This document shows, one piece after another, positions 1 through 5,262 of a stretch of 5,262 nucleotides of DNA. The translations under genes were made by a program, and so were the position numbers. The notes below the pieces were generated by a model that was given only the letters and a program-made list of their open reading frames with translations, did not search any database and had not been told where the DNA came from. This stretch comes from DATILI01 sp035476635 (GTDB taxonomy: Bacteria > Pseudomonadota > Gammaproteobacteria > Burkholderiales > Burkholderiaceae_C), in NCBI GenBank assembly GCA_035476635.1, contig DATILI010000106.1, positions 1-5,262 of the forward strand. The letters run 5' to 3'. Each line of letters begins with the position of its first letter. Within the stretch, counting starts at the first letter, position 1.

Positions 1-174
1 CTGCTTGAGTGTTTCGGTCGTGGTGCCGCTCGGCACGGGCACGCCGAGCTTGCGAAAGCTCACGGCCTTGCCGAAGTGGGCATCGGCAATCAGTAGCGTG
101 CGCGCTTGCGCCAGGTAAGCCGCACCGCTGGCATGCAAGCCAACGCGCGTGCCGGCCAATTCGATTTCAAGCAT
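1..174 (-). CDS. pdeM: PdeM-type ligase-associated DNA damage response endonuclease, metallophosphoesterase (5' part only)
   Basis: Only the first 58 codons are present; the gene runs off the left edge with the frame open. The N-terminus holds a beta strand followed by LLIADAHFGK (residues 27-36). D31-x-H33 is the first metal-binding motif of calcineurin-like phosphoesterases. It is followed by SFRKLGVPVPSGTT (39-52), which I recognise as the signature of the family annotated as ligase-associated DNA damage response endonuclease PdeM. Known members are small cytoplasmic metal-dependent nucleases or phosphoesterases, usually encoded with an Lhr-like DEXH helicase, an ATP-dependent DNA ligase and an exonuclease. 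Here the gene lies 55 bases downstream of slmA, and no such partner precedes it. The ATG at 174 is preferred because the conserved fold begins directly after it. A TTG two codons upstream is possible, and the ribosome binding site is weak (GGGCAGGG lies rather far upstream). The remaining metal ligands cannot be checked because they lie outside the window. Confidence 0.85.
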   Translation of the reverse strand, partial: MLEIELAGTRVGLHASGAAYLAQARTLLIADAHFGKAVSFRKLGVPVPSGTTTETLKQ

Positions 175-229
175 GGTCAAGCACCAACCCTGCCCATCGC
201 CCGGTCTCAGGTACCTGGCGCTATACGCT

Positions 230-871
230 CTACAGCATCTGCTGCAGGCTGGCTTCCAGGTGCTCGGAGGGGATGCGCTTGAAGCCCGAGCGCGCAAAGC
301 GCTGCAGCCGGCCAACCACGAAGGCGGTAAGCACCGAAGCCCGTACCTGGGCGTCCATGCTGGGCGTGGCGGAACCGGCGGCTTCGGCGGCATCGCGCAG
401 GCTTTGCTTCAACGTGGATTCGATCTTGTCGAAGAACTGGTTCATGCGCTGCTGCAGGCGCTCGTTCTCGAACACCAGGGCATCGCCGACCATCACGCGT
501 GTCATGCCGGGATTCTTCTCGGCGAACTGGACCAGCATGGTGACCACGCGCACCACCTGGGCCGTTCCCGGCGCTTCGCGCTCGGTGATTTGATTGACCA
601 GCGTGAACACGCTTTGCTCAATGAACTCGATCAGGCCTTCGAACATCTGGGCCTTGCTCGCGAAGTGCCGGTACAGCGCCGCCTCGCTCACCTCGAGCCG
701 GGCCGCCAGCGCCGCTGTCGTAACGCGCTCTGCACCCGGTTGCTCCAGCATCGTGGCCAGGGTTTGCAGGATTTGTACGCGCCGTTCGCCCGGCTTGGGG
801 CGCTTGCGGACCGGGACCGCGGGCACTTCACTGGATTCAGGAGTCGGGGCTGTGGTCTCGAGGTCGGGCAT
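230..871 (-). CDS. slmA: Nucleoid occlusion factor SlmA (TetR-family fold, FtsZ antagonist)
   Basis: The protein has 213 residues; E. coli SlmA has 198. The difference is mainly a Pro/Glu-rich, probably disordered N-terminal tail (residues 1-25). A TetR-type helix-turn-helix follows at about 30-75, with VSEAALYRHFASKAQMFEGL (61-80) nearly matching E. coli SlmA. T51 aligns with E. coli Thr33, a DNA-binding residue. The C-terminal dimer and FtsZ-binding domain contains NPGMTRVMVGDALVFENERL (120-139), again close to E. coli. From family knowledge, DNA-bound SlmA blocks FtsZ ring assembly over unsegregated chromosome and is not a classical transcription repressor. The ATG at 871 is the only plausible start: the frame is open upstream but contains no ATG, GTG or TTG nearby. 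The Shine-Dalgarno is weak. The gene begins 62 bases after the sensor kinase stop. SlmA identity is strong because similarity spans both domains, unlike a generic TetR regulator. Confidence 0.93.
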   Translation of the reverse strand: MPDLETTAPTPESSEVPAVPVRKRPKPGERRVQILQTLATMLEQPGAERVTTAALAARLEVSEAALYRHFASKAQMFEGLIEFIEQSVFTLVNQITEREAPGTAQVVRVVTMLVQFAEKNPGMTRVMVGDALVFENERLQQRMNQFFDKIESTLKQSLRDAAEAAGSATPSMDAQVRASVLTAFVVGRLQRFARSGFKRIPSEHLEASLQQML

Positions 872-895
872 GGTGTAACTGGACGTGTTCGCTTC

Positions 896-923
896 ATTCT
901 CGCACAGCAAGCACGGGCTCCAA
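896..923 (-). promoter_or_regulatory. Tentative promoter for slmA
   Basis: On the minus strand TTGGAG (923-918) and GAGAAT (901-896) are separated by 16 bases, and TGC precedes the latter as in an extended -10 element. Matches to consensus are 3/6 and 4/6. The leader to the slmA ATG would be under 25 bases. This is the best promoter-like arrangement in the 62-base gap, but it overlaps the inverted repeat described there and is weak. Confidence 0.18.
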
Positions 924-932
924 GGGGCCGTG
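912..932 (-). other. Weak inverted repeat just after the sensor kinase stop
   Basis: The arms CACGG (912-916) and CCGTG (928-932) can form a 5-bp stem around an 11-base loop directly after the kinase stop codon. There is no U-tract. It may mark the end of the two-component transcript, but a repeat this short could also be chance. Confidence 0.2.
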
Positions 933-933
933 A

Positions 934-2358
934 TCAGCCTGCAAGCACCAGCGTCACGCGCAGGCCGCGCCCCTGCGCACCCGGCTCCAGTTGCAGTTGG
1001 GCATGGTGCAGCCTGGCAATTTCGTCGGCAATGGCCAGGCCCAGGCCGTTGCCCTCGCCGCTGGTGCCGGGCACGCGGTAAAAGCGCTCCAATACACGCG
1101 GGCGCTCGAGCGGCGCCACGCCGGGCCCATCGTCTTCGACTTCCAGGAACGGTGCCTCGCCGCGCATGCCGCAGCGGATGGTGACGGTTCCGCCGGGCGG
1201 CGTGTACTTGACGGCGTTGTCCACGAGGTTGCCCAGCAGTTCGCGCAGCAGCCAGTGGTGACCCATCGCCTGTACGGGCGCGACGTCCTGCCCCAGGTCG
1301 ATGTGCTTGGCAGTGGCCGCGTCCAGGTGCAGCTCGAGCATCGCCTCGCACAGGTCCTTGAGATCCACGTGTTGAATGGGCTGGCCTTCCATGCTGCGCG
1401 CATCGGCACGCGAGAGGGCCAGCAGTTGGTTGGCAAGCTGCGAAGTGCGGCGCGTGGCGCTGCGCAGTTTGTTGATCTGTTCGGCTTTCAGGACCAGGCT
1501 GTCTTCGCCCGGCGGCGCCGCAGCGCCGGCCGAGCCAGGCCCGCGCCGGATGTTCGCGGCCTGGGCCCAAGCCTCCACCTGGGCCTGCAGTCCGGCCAGC
1601 GGCGTGCGCAACTGGTGCGCAGCGTCGGCGACGAAACGGCGCTGGCTTTCGGCCTGGGCATTGACCAGGCCGAACAGGCGGTTCAGCGAATGGACCAACG
1701 GGCGCACCTCCTCGGGCGAGGCCTGTTCGTCGATCGCGCTCAAGTCGCGCGGCGAGCGGCGCTCCAGCACGTCCTTGAGCTCGAACAGCGGCCGCAGTGC
1801 GCGGCGCACCGCCCAGTTCACGGCAAACGCCGCAGCGACAATCAAGATGAGATTGGGCAGCACCACCTTCAGCAGCACGGCGCGCACCCATTGCTGGCGC
1901 GGGTCGGAGCCATCGGCGACCAGCATGACCAGTTCGCCGGCGGCGGTTTGCACGCGCTGGGTGGCGATGCGGTAGGTCACGCCGCCGGTATCTTCGCTGT
2001 TAAAAGCGGGCTCCCGGCTGGCGGCGCGCGGGGTCGCCAGCCAAGGCTCGCCATGCAGGCGCTGCCCGCCAAGATCAGTGATTGCGTAGGCCGCAAAGCC
2101 CGCGCGCTCCGAGAGAAATTCCGCAAACGGCGGCGCCAGCAGCAAGAGCGGCGGGTCGCCCGCCTCGCGGCCAGGCGCCACCACCGAATTGGCCAGCATG
2201 CGCGCCATCAGCTCGAGTTGCCGGTCCTGCTGGATGGCGGCGCTGTCGGCCTGGCGATAGTCGAACCAGGCGCTGAGCAGCGCCAGCAGGCAAAGCGGAA
2301 CCAGCAGCAGCACCAGGAGACGGCGCCGCAGACCCGACGTCATGGCCGGGGAGGTCAT
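934..2358 (-). CDS. TctE-like sensor histidine kinase
   Basis: A 474-residue inner-membrane kinase. Membrane segments lie at about 10-31 and 160-184, flanking a periplasmic domain of about 125 residues that resembles the 2CSK_N sensor domain of TctE-type kinases. A HAMP-like linker with RRALRPL (185-191) follows. The H-box FVADAAHQLRTPL (242-254) carries the phospho-accepting H248. The ATPase domain has N-box N377 and N381, G1 box DDGPG (409-413), F-box ERFYR (424-428) and G2 box GNGLGL (436-441), so all catalytic elements are intact. The two helices of the dimerisation domain are separated by an Arg/Gly/Ala/Pro-rich insert (about 268-285) not usual in this family. Start: ATG 2358 has AAAGAGG upstream; ATG 2343 (residue 6) is an alternative with no such site. 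It begins 31 bases after the response regulator stop, so the two are almost certainly co-transcribed and form a pair. TctE relatives often sense carboxylates, but the ligand here is unknown. Confidence 0.93.
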   Translation of the reverse strand: MTSPAMTSGLRRRLLVLLLVPLCLLALLSAWFDYRQADSAAIQQDRQLELMARMLANSVVAPGREAGDPPLLLLAPPFAEFLSERAGFAAYAITDLGGQRLHGEPWLATPRAASREPAFNSEDTGGVTYRIATQRVQTAAGELVMLVADGSDPRQQWVRAVLLKVVLPNLILIVAAAFAVNWAVRRALRPLFELKDVLERRSPRDLSAIDEQASPEEVRPLVHSLNRLFGLVNAQAESQRRFVADAAHQLRTPLAGLQAQVEAWAQAANIRRGPGSAGAAAPPGEDSLVLKAEQINKLRSATRRTSQLANQLLALSRADARSMEGQPIQHVDLKDLCEAMLELHLDAATAKHIDLGQDVAPVQAMGHHWLLRELLGNLVDNAVKYTPPGGTVTIRCGMRGEAPFLEVEDDGPGVAPLERPRVLERFYRVPGTSGEGNGLGLAIADEIARLHHAQLQLEPGAQGRGLRVTLVLAG

Positions 2359-2389
2359 GGCGGAGCCCGCCTCTTTGCCGTCATGCCGC

Positions 2390-3100
2390 TCAGGAGGTTT
2401 CGACCAATTCCAGCCGGTAGCCGAAGCCGCGGATGCAGCGCAAGCCCACGCCATGCGGTTCGAGCTTGCCGCGCAGGCGCGAGATATACACCTCGACGGC
2501 GTTGGGCGTGATCTCCCTGTCCCAACCGGTCAGCGCCTGCAGCAGCTTGTCCTTGCTGGCAGGCTTGGGCGCATGCACCAGCAGGTATTCGAGCACGGTC
2601 CATTCGCGCGGACCCAACTCGAGCGGCAGGCCGCTGCCCTGGTCGTTCCCGTCCGCAGGGGCCGGGTCGCGGATCTTGGCGCAGCGGTTGGCCATGTCCA
2701 GCTCCAGGGGGCCGAAACTCAGCACAGCCGAAGTCGCCGCCTGCGAGCGGCGCAGCAGCGCGCGCAAGCGTGCCAACAGTTCGGGCAGCTCGAACGGCTT
2801 GATCATGTAGTCGTCGGCGCCGGTGTCCAGGCCCTGGACCCGGTCTTGCAGCGCGTCGCGTGCGGTGAGGATGAGCACCGGCATGGCATGGCCTTCCCGG
2901 CGCAGCTGGCGTGTGAGCTCCAGGCCGTCCATCCTTGGCAGGCCGATGTCGATGACGGCGGCGTCAAAGGCCTCGGTTTTCAGGACCTGGTGGGCGCGCT
3001 CGCCGGTACCGACCCAGTCCACCGCATAGCCGGCATCGCTCAAACCGAGCTTGATGCCGCTGGCCACCATCACATCGTCTTCCACGAGCAGCAGGCGCAT
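2390..3100 (-). CDS. OmpR/TctD-family response regulator transcription factor
   Basis: A 236-residue cytoplasmic DNA-binding regulator. The receiver domain (1-118) has the acidic pair D8-D9, phospho-acceptor D51 in AVIDIGLPRMDG, T79 in LILTARD, and K101-P102 in DDYMIKPFELPELLARLRAL (96-115, shortened to key parts). The winged-helix domain (about 126-232) ends with recognition helix and wing residues NAVEVYISRLRGKLE (200-214) and RCIRGFGYRLE (221-231). All phosphorylation residues are present. A polar segment of about 14 residues (144-157, DPAPADGNDQ) interrupts the N-terminal sheet of the winged helix just before the usual L-x-L-x-P-R-E-W stretch. The start at 3100 is supported by AAGGGGA ending about 5-6 bases upstream. 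The cognate kinase follows at 31 bases. The gene starts 88 bases after argB. Target genes are unknown; short direct repeats in its leader could be its own operator (inference). Confidence 0.95.
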   Translation of the reverse strand: MRLLLVEDDVMVASGIKLGLSDAGYAVDWVGTGERAHQVLKTEAFDAAVIDIGLPRMDGLELTRQLRREGHAMPVLILTARDALQDRVQGLDTGADDYMIKPFELPELLARLRALLRRSQAATSAVLSFGPLELDMANRCAKIRDPAPADGNDQGSGLPLELGPREWTVLEYLLVHAPKPASKDKLLQALTGWDREITPNAVEVYISRLRGKLEPHGVGLRCIRGFGYRLELVETS

Positions 3101-3105
3101 GGTGT

Positions 3106-3111
3106 TCCCCT
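3106..3111 (-). promoter_or_regulatory. Ribosome binding site of the response regulator gene
   Basis: The minus-strand sequence AAGGGG lies 5-6 bases before the ATG at 3100. It is the clearest Shine-Dalgarno element in the window and fixes this start. Confidence 0.6.
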
Positions 3112-3161
3112 TGTCGGCTTGTCTTCAGGGCACAGGGTAAGGCCTGGGCGCTGTCGGAATG

Positions 3162-3192
3162 CTGACGGCGCGCCAGCCTTGGCGCCGCTCAG
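3162..3192 (-). terminator. GC-rich stem-loop overlapping the argB stop codon, possible weak terminator or attenuator
   Basis: The core is a perfect 6-bp stem with a 4-base loop (GCGCCA-loop-TGGCGC, 3170-3185). An alternative, longer pairing with small bulges joins CTGA at 3162-3165 to TCAG at 3189-3192 and so takes in the argB stop codon. No U-tract follows on the minus strand, so this is not a classical intrinsic terminator. It could reduce read-through into the response regulator gene or protect the 3' end of an argB transcript. Confidence 0.3.
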
Positions 3193-4094
3193 TGCGAGCG
3201 GATCATGGTGCCGTAGGCCTGCTCGGTCAGGATCTCCAGCAACATGGCATGCGGCACCCGGCCGTCGATGATGTGGACCGAATTCACGCCACTCTTGGCA
3301 GCGTCCAGCGCCCCGGCAATCTTGGGCAGCATGCCGCCGGAGATCGTGCCGTCGGCGAACAGGTCGTCGATTTCGCGTGCGGTCAGGTCGATCAGCAGCT
3401 TGCCGGTCTTGTCGAGCACGCCGGGCGTGTTGGTCAGAAGCACCAGCTTTTCGGCCTTGAGCACGGTCGCCAGCTTGCCGGCAACGACGTCAGCATTGAT
3501 GTTGTAGCTTTCGTTCTGCTCACCGAAGCCGATCGGGCTGATCACCGGAATGAACTGGTCATCCTGCAGCGCCTTGACGACGCTGGGATCGATCGAGACG
3601 ATATCCCCGACCTGGCCGACGTCGTGCTCCTTGGTGGGGTCGTTGTTGTCGACCATCTTGAGCTTTTGCGCCCGGATCAGCCCGCCGTCGCGCCCGGTCA
3701 GGCCCACGGCCTTGCCGCCGGCCTGGTTGATCAGGCCGACGATGTCCTGTTGCACCTCGCCGGCCAGGACCCACTCCACGACCTCCATGGTCTCGGCGTC
3801 TGTCACGCGCATGCCCTGAATGAACTCGCCCTTCTTGCCCAGGCGGTTCAGCGCGGTTTCGATCTGCGGCCCGCCACCGTGCACCACCACCGGGTTCATG
3901 CCCACGAGTTTGAGCAGGACCACGTCTTCGGCGAAATCGGCCTGCAGCGCCGGGTCGGTCATGGCGTTGCCGCCGTACTTGATGACCAGGGTCTTGCCAT
4001 GGAACTTGCGGATGTACGGCAGCGCCTGGGCCAGGATTTCGGCCTTGTCGCGCGGGGAGACGTGGGAGAGATCGGGATCGTTGACGGTGGTCAT
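3189..4094 (-). CDS. argB: Acetylglutamate kinase
   Basis: A 301-residue cytoplasmic enzyme that phosphorylates N-acetyl-L-glutamate with ATP, the second step of arginine biosynthesis. Family motifs are complete: VIKYGGNAM (37-45) with the catalytic lysine K39; VVVHGGGPQI (69-78), the glycine-rich substrate loop; GMRVTD (94-99) with substrate-binding R96; INADVVAG (199-206); GGMLPK (253-258); and the C-terminal HIIDGRVPHAMLLEILT (274-290). The N-terminal helix before the kinase core (about 15-30, ending ALPYIRKF) marks the hexameric, arginine-feedback-inhibited type found in Pseudomonas and Thermotoga, so inhibition by arginine is expected. The start at ATG 4094 matches the usual family length. 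The frame is open further upstream to an ATG inside the neighbouring transferase gene, but that extension (HADCGAGP and so on) is not family-like. A -10-like TACAAT lies about 30 bases before the start. No other arginine gene is in the window. Confidence 0.98.
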   Translation of the reverse strand: MTTVNDPDLSHVSPRDKAEILAQALPYIRKFHGKTLVIKYGGNAMTDPALQADFAEDVVLLKLVGMNPVVVHGGGPQIETALNRLGKKGEFIQGMRVTDAETMEVVEWVLAGEVQQDIVGLINQAGGKAVGLTGRDGGLIRAQKLKMVDNNDPTKEHDVGQVGDIVSIDPSVVKALQDDQFIPVISPIGFGEQNESYNINADVVAGKLATVLKAEKLVLLTNTPGVLDKTGKLLIDLTAREIDDLFADGTISGGMLPKIAGALDAAKSGVNSVHIIDGRVPHAMLLEILTEQAYGTMIRSH

Positions 4095-4123
4095 GGGGCG
4101 CCTGCGGCAGGGAACGTGGGCGA

Positions 4124-4129
4124 ATTGTA
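4124..4129 (-). promoter_or_regulatory. Candidate sigma-70 -10 element for argB
   Basis: On the minus strand the gap between the transferase stop and argB contains TACAAT, a 5/6 match to TATAAT, followed by TCGCCC. Initiation about 7 bases downstream would give an argB leader of roughly 23 bases. The TACAATTCGC context resembles many betaproteobacterial promoters that I recall. The -35 position at a 17-base spacing (GGCAAA) is poor, so the call rests on the -10 alone. It suggests that argB can be transcribed independently of the upstream transferase. Confidence 0.4.
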
Positions 4130-4153
4130 GAAGACCGCCGGGTACTTTTGCCT

Positions 4154-5257
4154 TCAACGTCGCAGCCAGCGCGGCACTTTGAAGCGGATGATGGTCATGT
4201 ACGCGGCCACATAGCTCAGCACGAACAGGCCGCAAAAGGCCATTAGCACCGGCGTGTTGCGCCAGAACAGCAGGGCCGGCACCACAGTCAGCATGGTGAA
4301 CGCCCACAGGTAGGGAGAGGTGCGGTTGTTGCGCATCAGGATGCGGCGCGATTCATCGTCATGGAACACGCCGTGCACGATGCGCCGGTAGATCAACTGA
4401 TGGAAATGCAGGGCATCCGCCACACTGGGCGAGGTGCCGCGCATCAGCTTGCGGTAAATGGAAAACAGGGTCTCCCAGACCGGGTAGATCAGGAGCAGCA
4501 GGGGGAACCACGGGGATACCTGCTCATGGCGCTGCACCAGCATCAAGCTGGCCACCGCGATGGCGACCCCCCACAGATACGCCCCGCCGTCGCCCGCGAA
4601 CAGCATTCCGCGGGGATAGTTCCAGGCCAAAAACCCTGCCGTTGCGCCGGCCATGCACAGCAAAATGCCAGCGAGCTGGCGGTCGCCTACCTGCAGCGCA
4701 ACATAGGTCAGCGCCAGGCAGGCCACCAGGGCGACCATGCCGGCCAGCCCGTTGTATCCGTCGATGATGTTGAACGCGTGCGGCAAGCCAGTGATGGCCA
4801 GAAACGCCAGCGCCAGGCCGGCCCACGGCACCGTCGCCAGCATGCTGTCGAGATGGGGCAGGCCCAGGCGCTCCACGGTCAGATCCATGAGGGACACGGC
4901 CAGCGCGGCGGACAAACCGGTGAGCAGCAGCCGGTAGCGCACGGGCAGGCGCTGCGTCAGGTCCTCGGCCACCCCGCCAATCAACGCCGGAAGGATGGCG
5001 GCAGCCCACGCCCACACGACCGGGGCGCTGATATTCAGGTAGCCGGTATTGTCATAGCGGTAGGCAACCACCGCGGCGCACCAGCCGGACAGGACGCCGA
5101 TGAAGATCGCAATGCCGCCCAGCCGGGGCACGTCGCCGATGTGAAACCGTTGAGGCTTGGCATAGCCATAGCGCCCCGCGTGGCCGCGGACTCGGCGAAC
5201 AACCAGCATCGCGGCCAGCAGCGTTACAAAAACACTCAGGAAACAAAGAAGAACCAT
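4154..5257 (-). CDS. MraY/WecA-like polyprenyl-phosphate sugar-1-phosphate transferase (glycosyltransferase family 4)
   Basis: At least 367 residues and about 11 predicted membrane segments. The family moves a sugar-1-phosphate from a UDP-sugar to undecaprenyl phosphate on the cytoplasmic face of the inner membrane, the first step of a lipid-linked glycan. Visible motifs: KPQRFHIGDVPRLGG (34-48), matching the R-x-H...P-R-x-G-G loop; GGVAED (94-99), where the usual DD is ED; FNIIDGYNGLAG (162-173), with D166 present and N169 where WecA/MraY have Asp; FAGDGGAY (220-227) with D223; and LHFHQLIYRR (283-292), in place of the WecA HIHH loop. This points to the WecA/WbpL-like branch, not to MraY itself, so the glycan could be O-antigen, capsule or a common antigen; the substrate cannot be told. 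ATG 5257 lies five bases from the window edge, so its ribosome site is not visible and an upstream start is possible. It ends 59 bases before argB. Confidence 0.88.
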   Translation of the reverse strand: MVLLCFLSVFVTLLAAMLVVRRVRGHAGRYGYAKPQRFHIGDVPRLGGIAIFIGVLSGWCAAVVAYRYDNTGYLNISAPVVWAWAAAILPALIGGVAEDLTQRLPVRYRLLLTGLSAALAVSLMDLTVERLGLPHLDSMLATVPWAGLALAFLAITGLPHAFNIIDGYNGLAGMVALVACLALTYVALQVGDRQLAGILLCMAGATAGFLAWNYPRGMLFAGDGGAYLWGVAIAVASLMLVQRHEQVSPWFPLLLLIYPVWETLFSIYRKLMRGTSPSVADALHFHQLIYRRIVHGVFHDDESRRILMRNNRTSPYLWAFTMLTVVPALLFWRNTPVLMAFCGLFVLSYVAAYMTIIRFKVPRWLRR

Positions 5258-5262
5258 GCGCG

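Noticed and set aside
208..217. 10-base perfect palindrome CAGGTACCTG between slmA and pdeM
   Set aside because: A few perfect 10-base palindromes are expected by chance in 5 kb. It is shorter than usual TetR operators and does not resemble the SlmA site GTGAGTACTCAC that I recall.
149..1081. Plus-strand frame of 310 codons opposite slmA and the kinase 3' end
   Set aside because: It is in register with slmA on the opposite strand, crosses an intergenic gap and has no recognisable domain.
872..1891. Upstream extension of the slmA frame through the kinase gene, as if a fusion
   Set aside because: The extension is an out-of-frame reading of the kinase gene, and SlmA homology begins right after the ATG at 871.
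991..2511. A 506-codon plus-strand reading frame opposite the sensor kinase, the same length as the unshortened kinase frame
   Set aside because: It lies exactly in codon register with the kinase gene. Such frames stay open whenever the sense gene avoids TTA, CTA and TCA codons, as GC-rich genes do. The predicted protein is low complexity (Arg, Gln, Ala, Gly rich) with no recognisable domain, and the equal length is coincidence.
2342..3271. Plus-strand frame of 309 codons opposite the response regulator
   Set aside because: It is another in-register antisense frame; the minus strand encodes a complete OmpR-family protein.
3159..4130. Plus-strand frame of 323 codons opposite argB, rich in His, Asp and Leu
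   Set aside because: It is a codon-register antisense shadow of argB. The composition reflects reverse-complemented codons, and the motifs of acetylglutamate kinase are unambiguous on the other strand.
4095..4307. Longer argB start at 4307
   Set aside because: It would overlap the end of the transferase gene, and the added 71 residues do not resemble any acetylglutamate kinase N-terminus.
1..5262. Search by eye for tRNA or rRNA genes, CRISPR repeats, insertion sequence ends, phage or toxin-antitoxin genes
   Set aside because: Coding sequence fills nearly the whole window, gaps are 31 to 88 bases, and none shows tRNA folds, spaced repeats or terminal inverted repeats.

Overview
The window looks like chromosomal DNA of a GC-rich betaproteobacterium. 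Burkholderiales is the best guess, and within it Comamonadaceae or a close relative. The evidence is the high-GC codon use, an arginine-sensitive-type ArgB, a SlmA of about 213 residues with an N-terminal extension, a TctE-like sensor kinase, and a PdeM-type phosphoesterase. The genus guess rests on remembered family resemblance, not on a search.

All six supported genes lie on the minus strand and are read from right to left. In transcription order they are: a MraY/WecA-like membrane sugar-phosphate transferase (5257 to 4154; its start is at the window edge); argB, acetylglutamate kinase (4094 to 3189); an OmpR-family response regulator (3100 to 2390); a TctE-like sensor histidine kinase (2358 to 934); slmA, the nucleoid occlusion factor (871 to 230); and the 5' part of pdeM, a ligase-associated metallophosphoesterase (174 to 1, running off the left edge). 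Gaps between genes are 31 to 88 bases. No stretch above 300 bases lacks a gene.

Only the regulator and kinase clearly work as a pair. The other genes belong to different processes: envelope glycan priming, arginine biosynthesis, division-site control and DNA repair. They appear to share a strand without sharing a pathway. A good -10-like element sits before argB. GC-rich stem-loops without a U-tract follow argB and the kinase gene, so the array may be several transcription units with some read-through.

I found no RNA gene, insertion sequence, CRISPR array, phage gene or attachment site. The long plus-strand reading frames are codon-register antisense shadows of the real genes. I see no convincing sign of a new multi-gene system. 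The points most worth checking are pdeM apart from its usual helicase/ligase partners, the loop insertions in both two-component proteins, and the altered acidic motifs of the membrane transferase.
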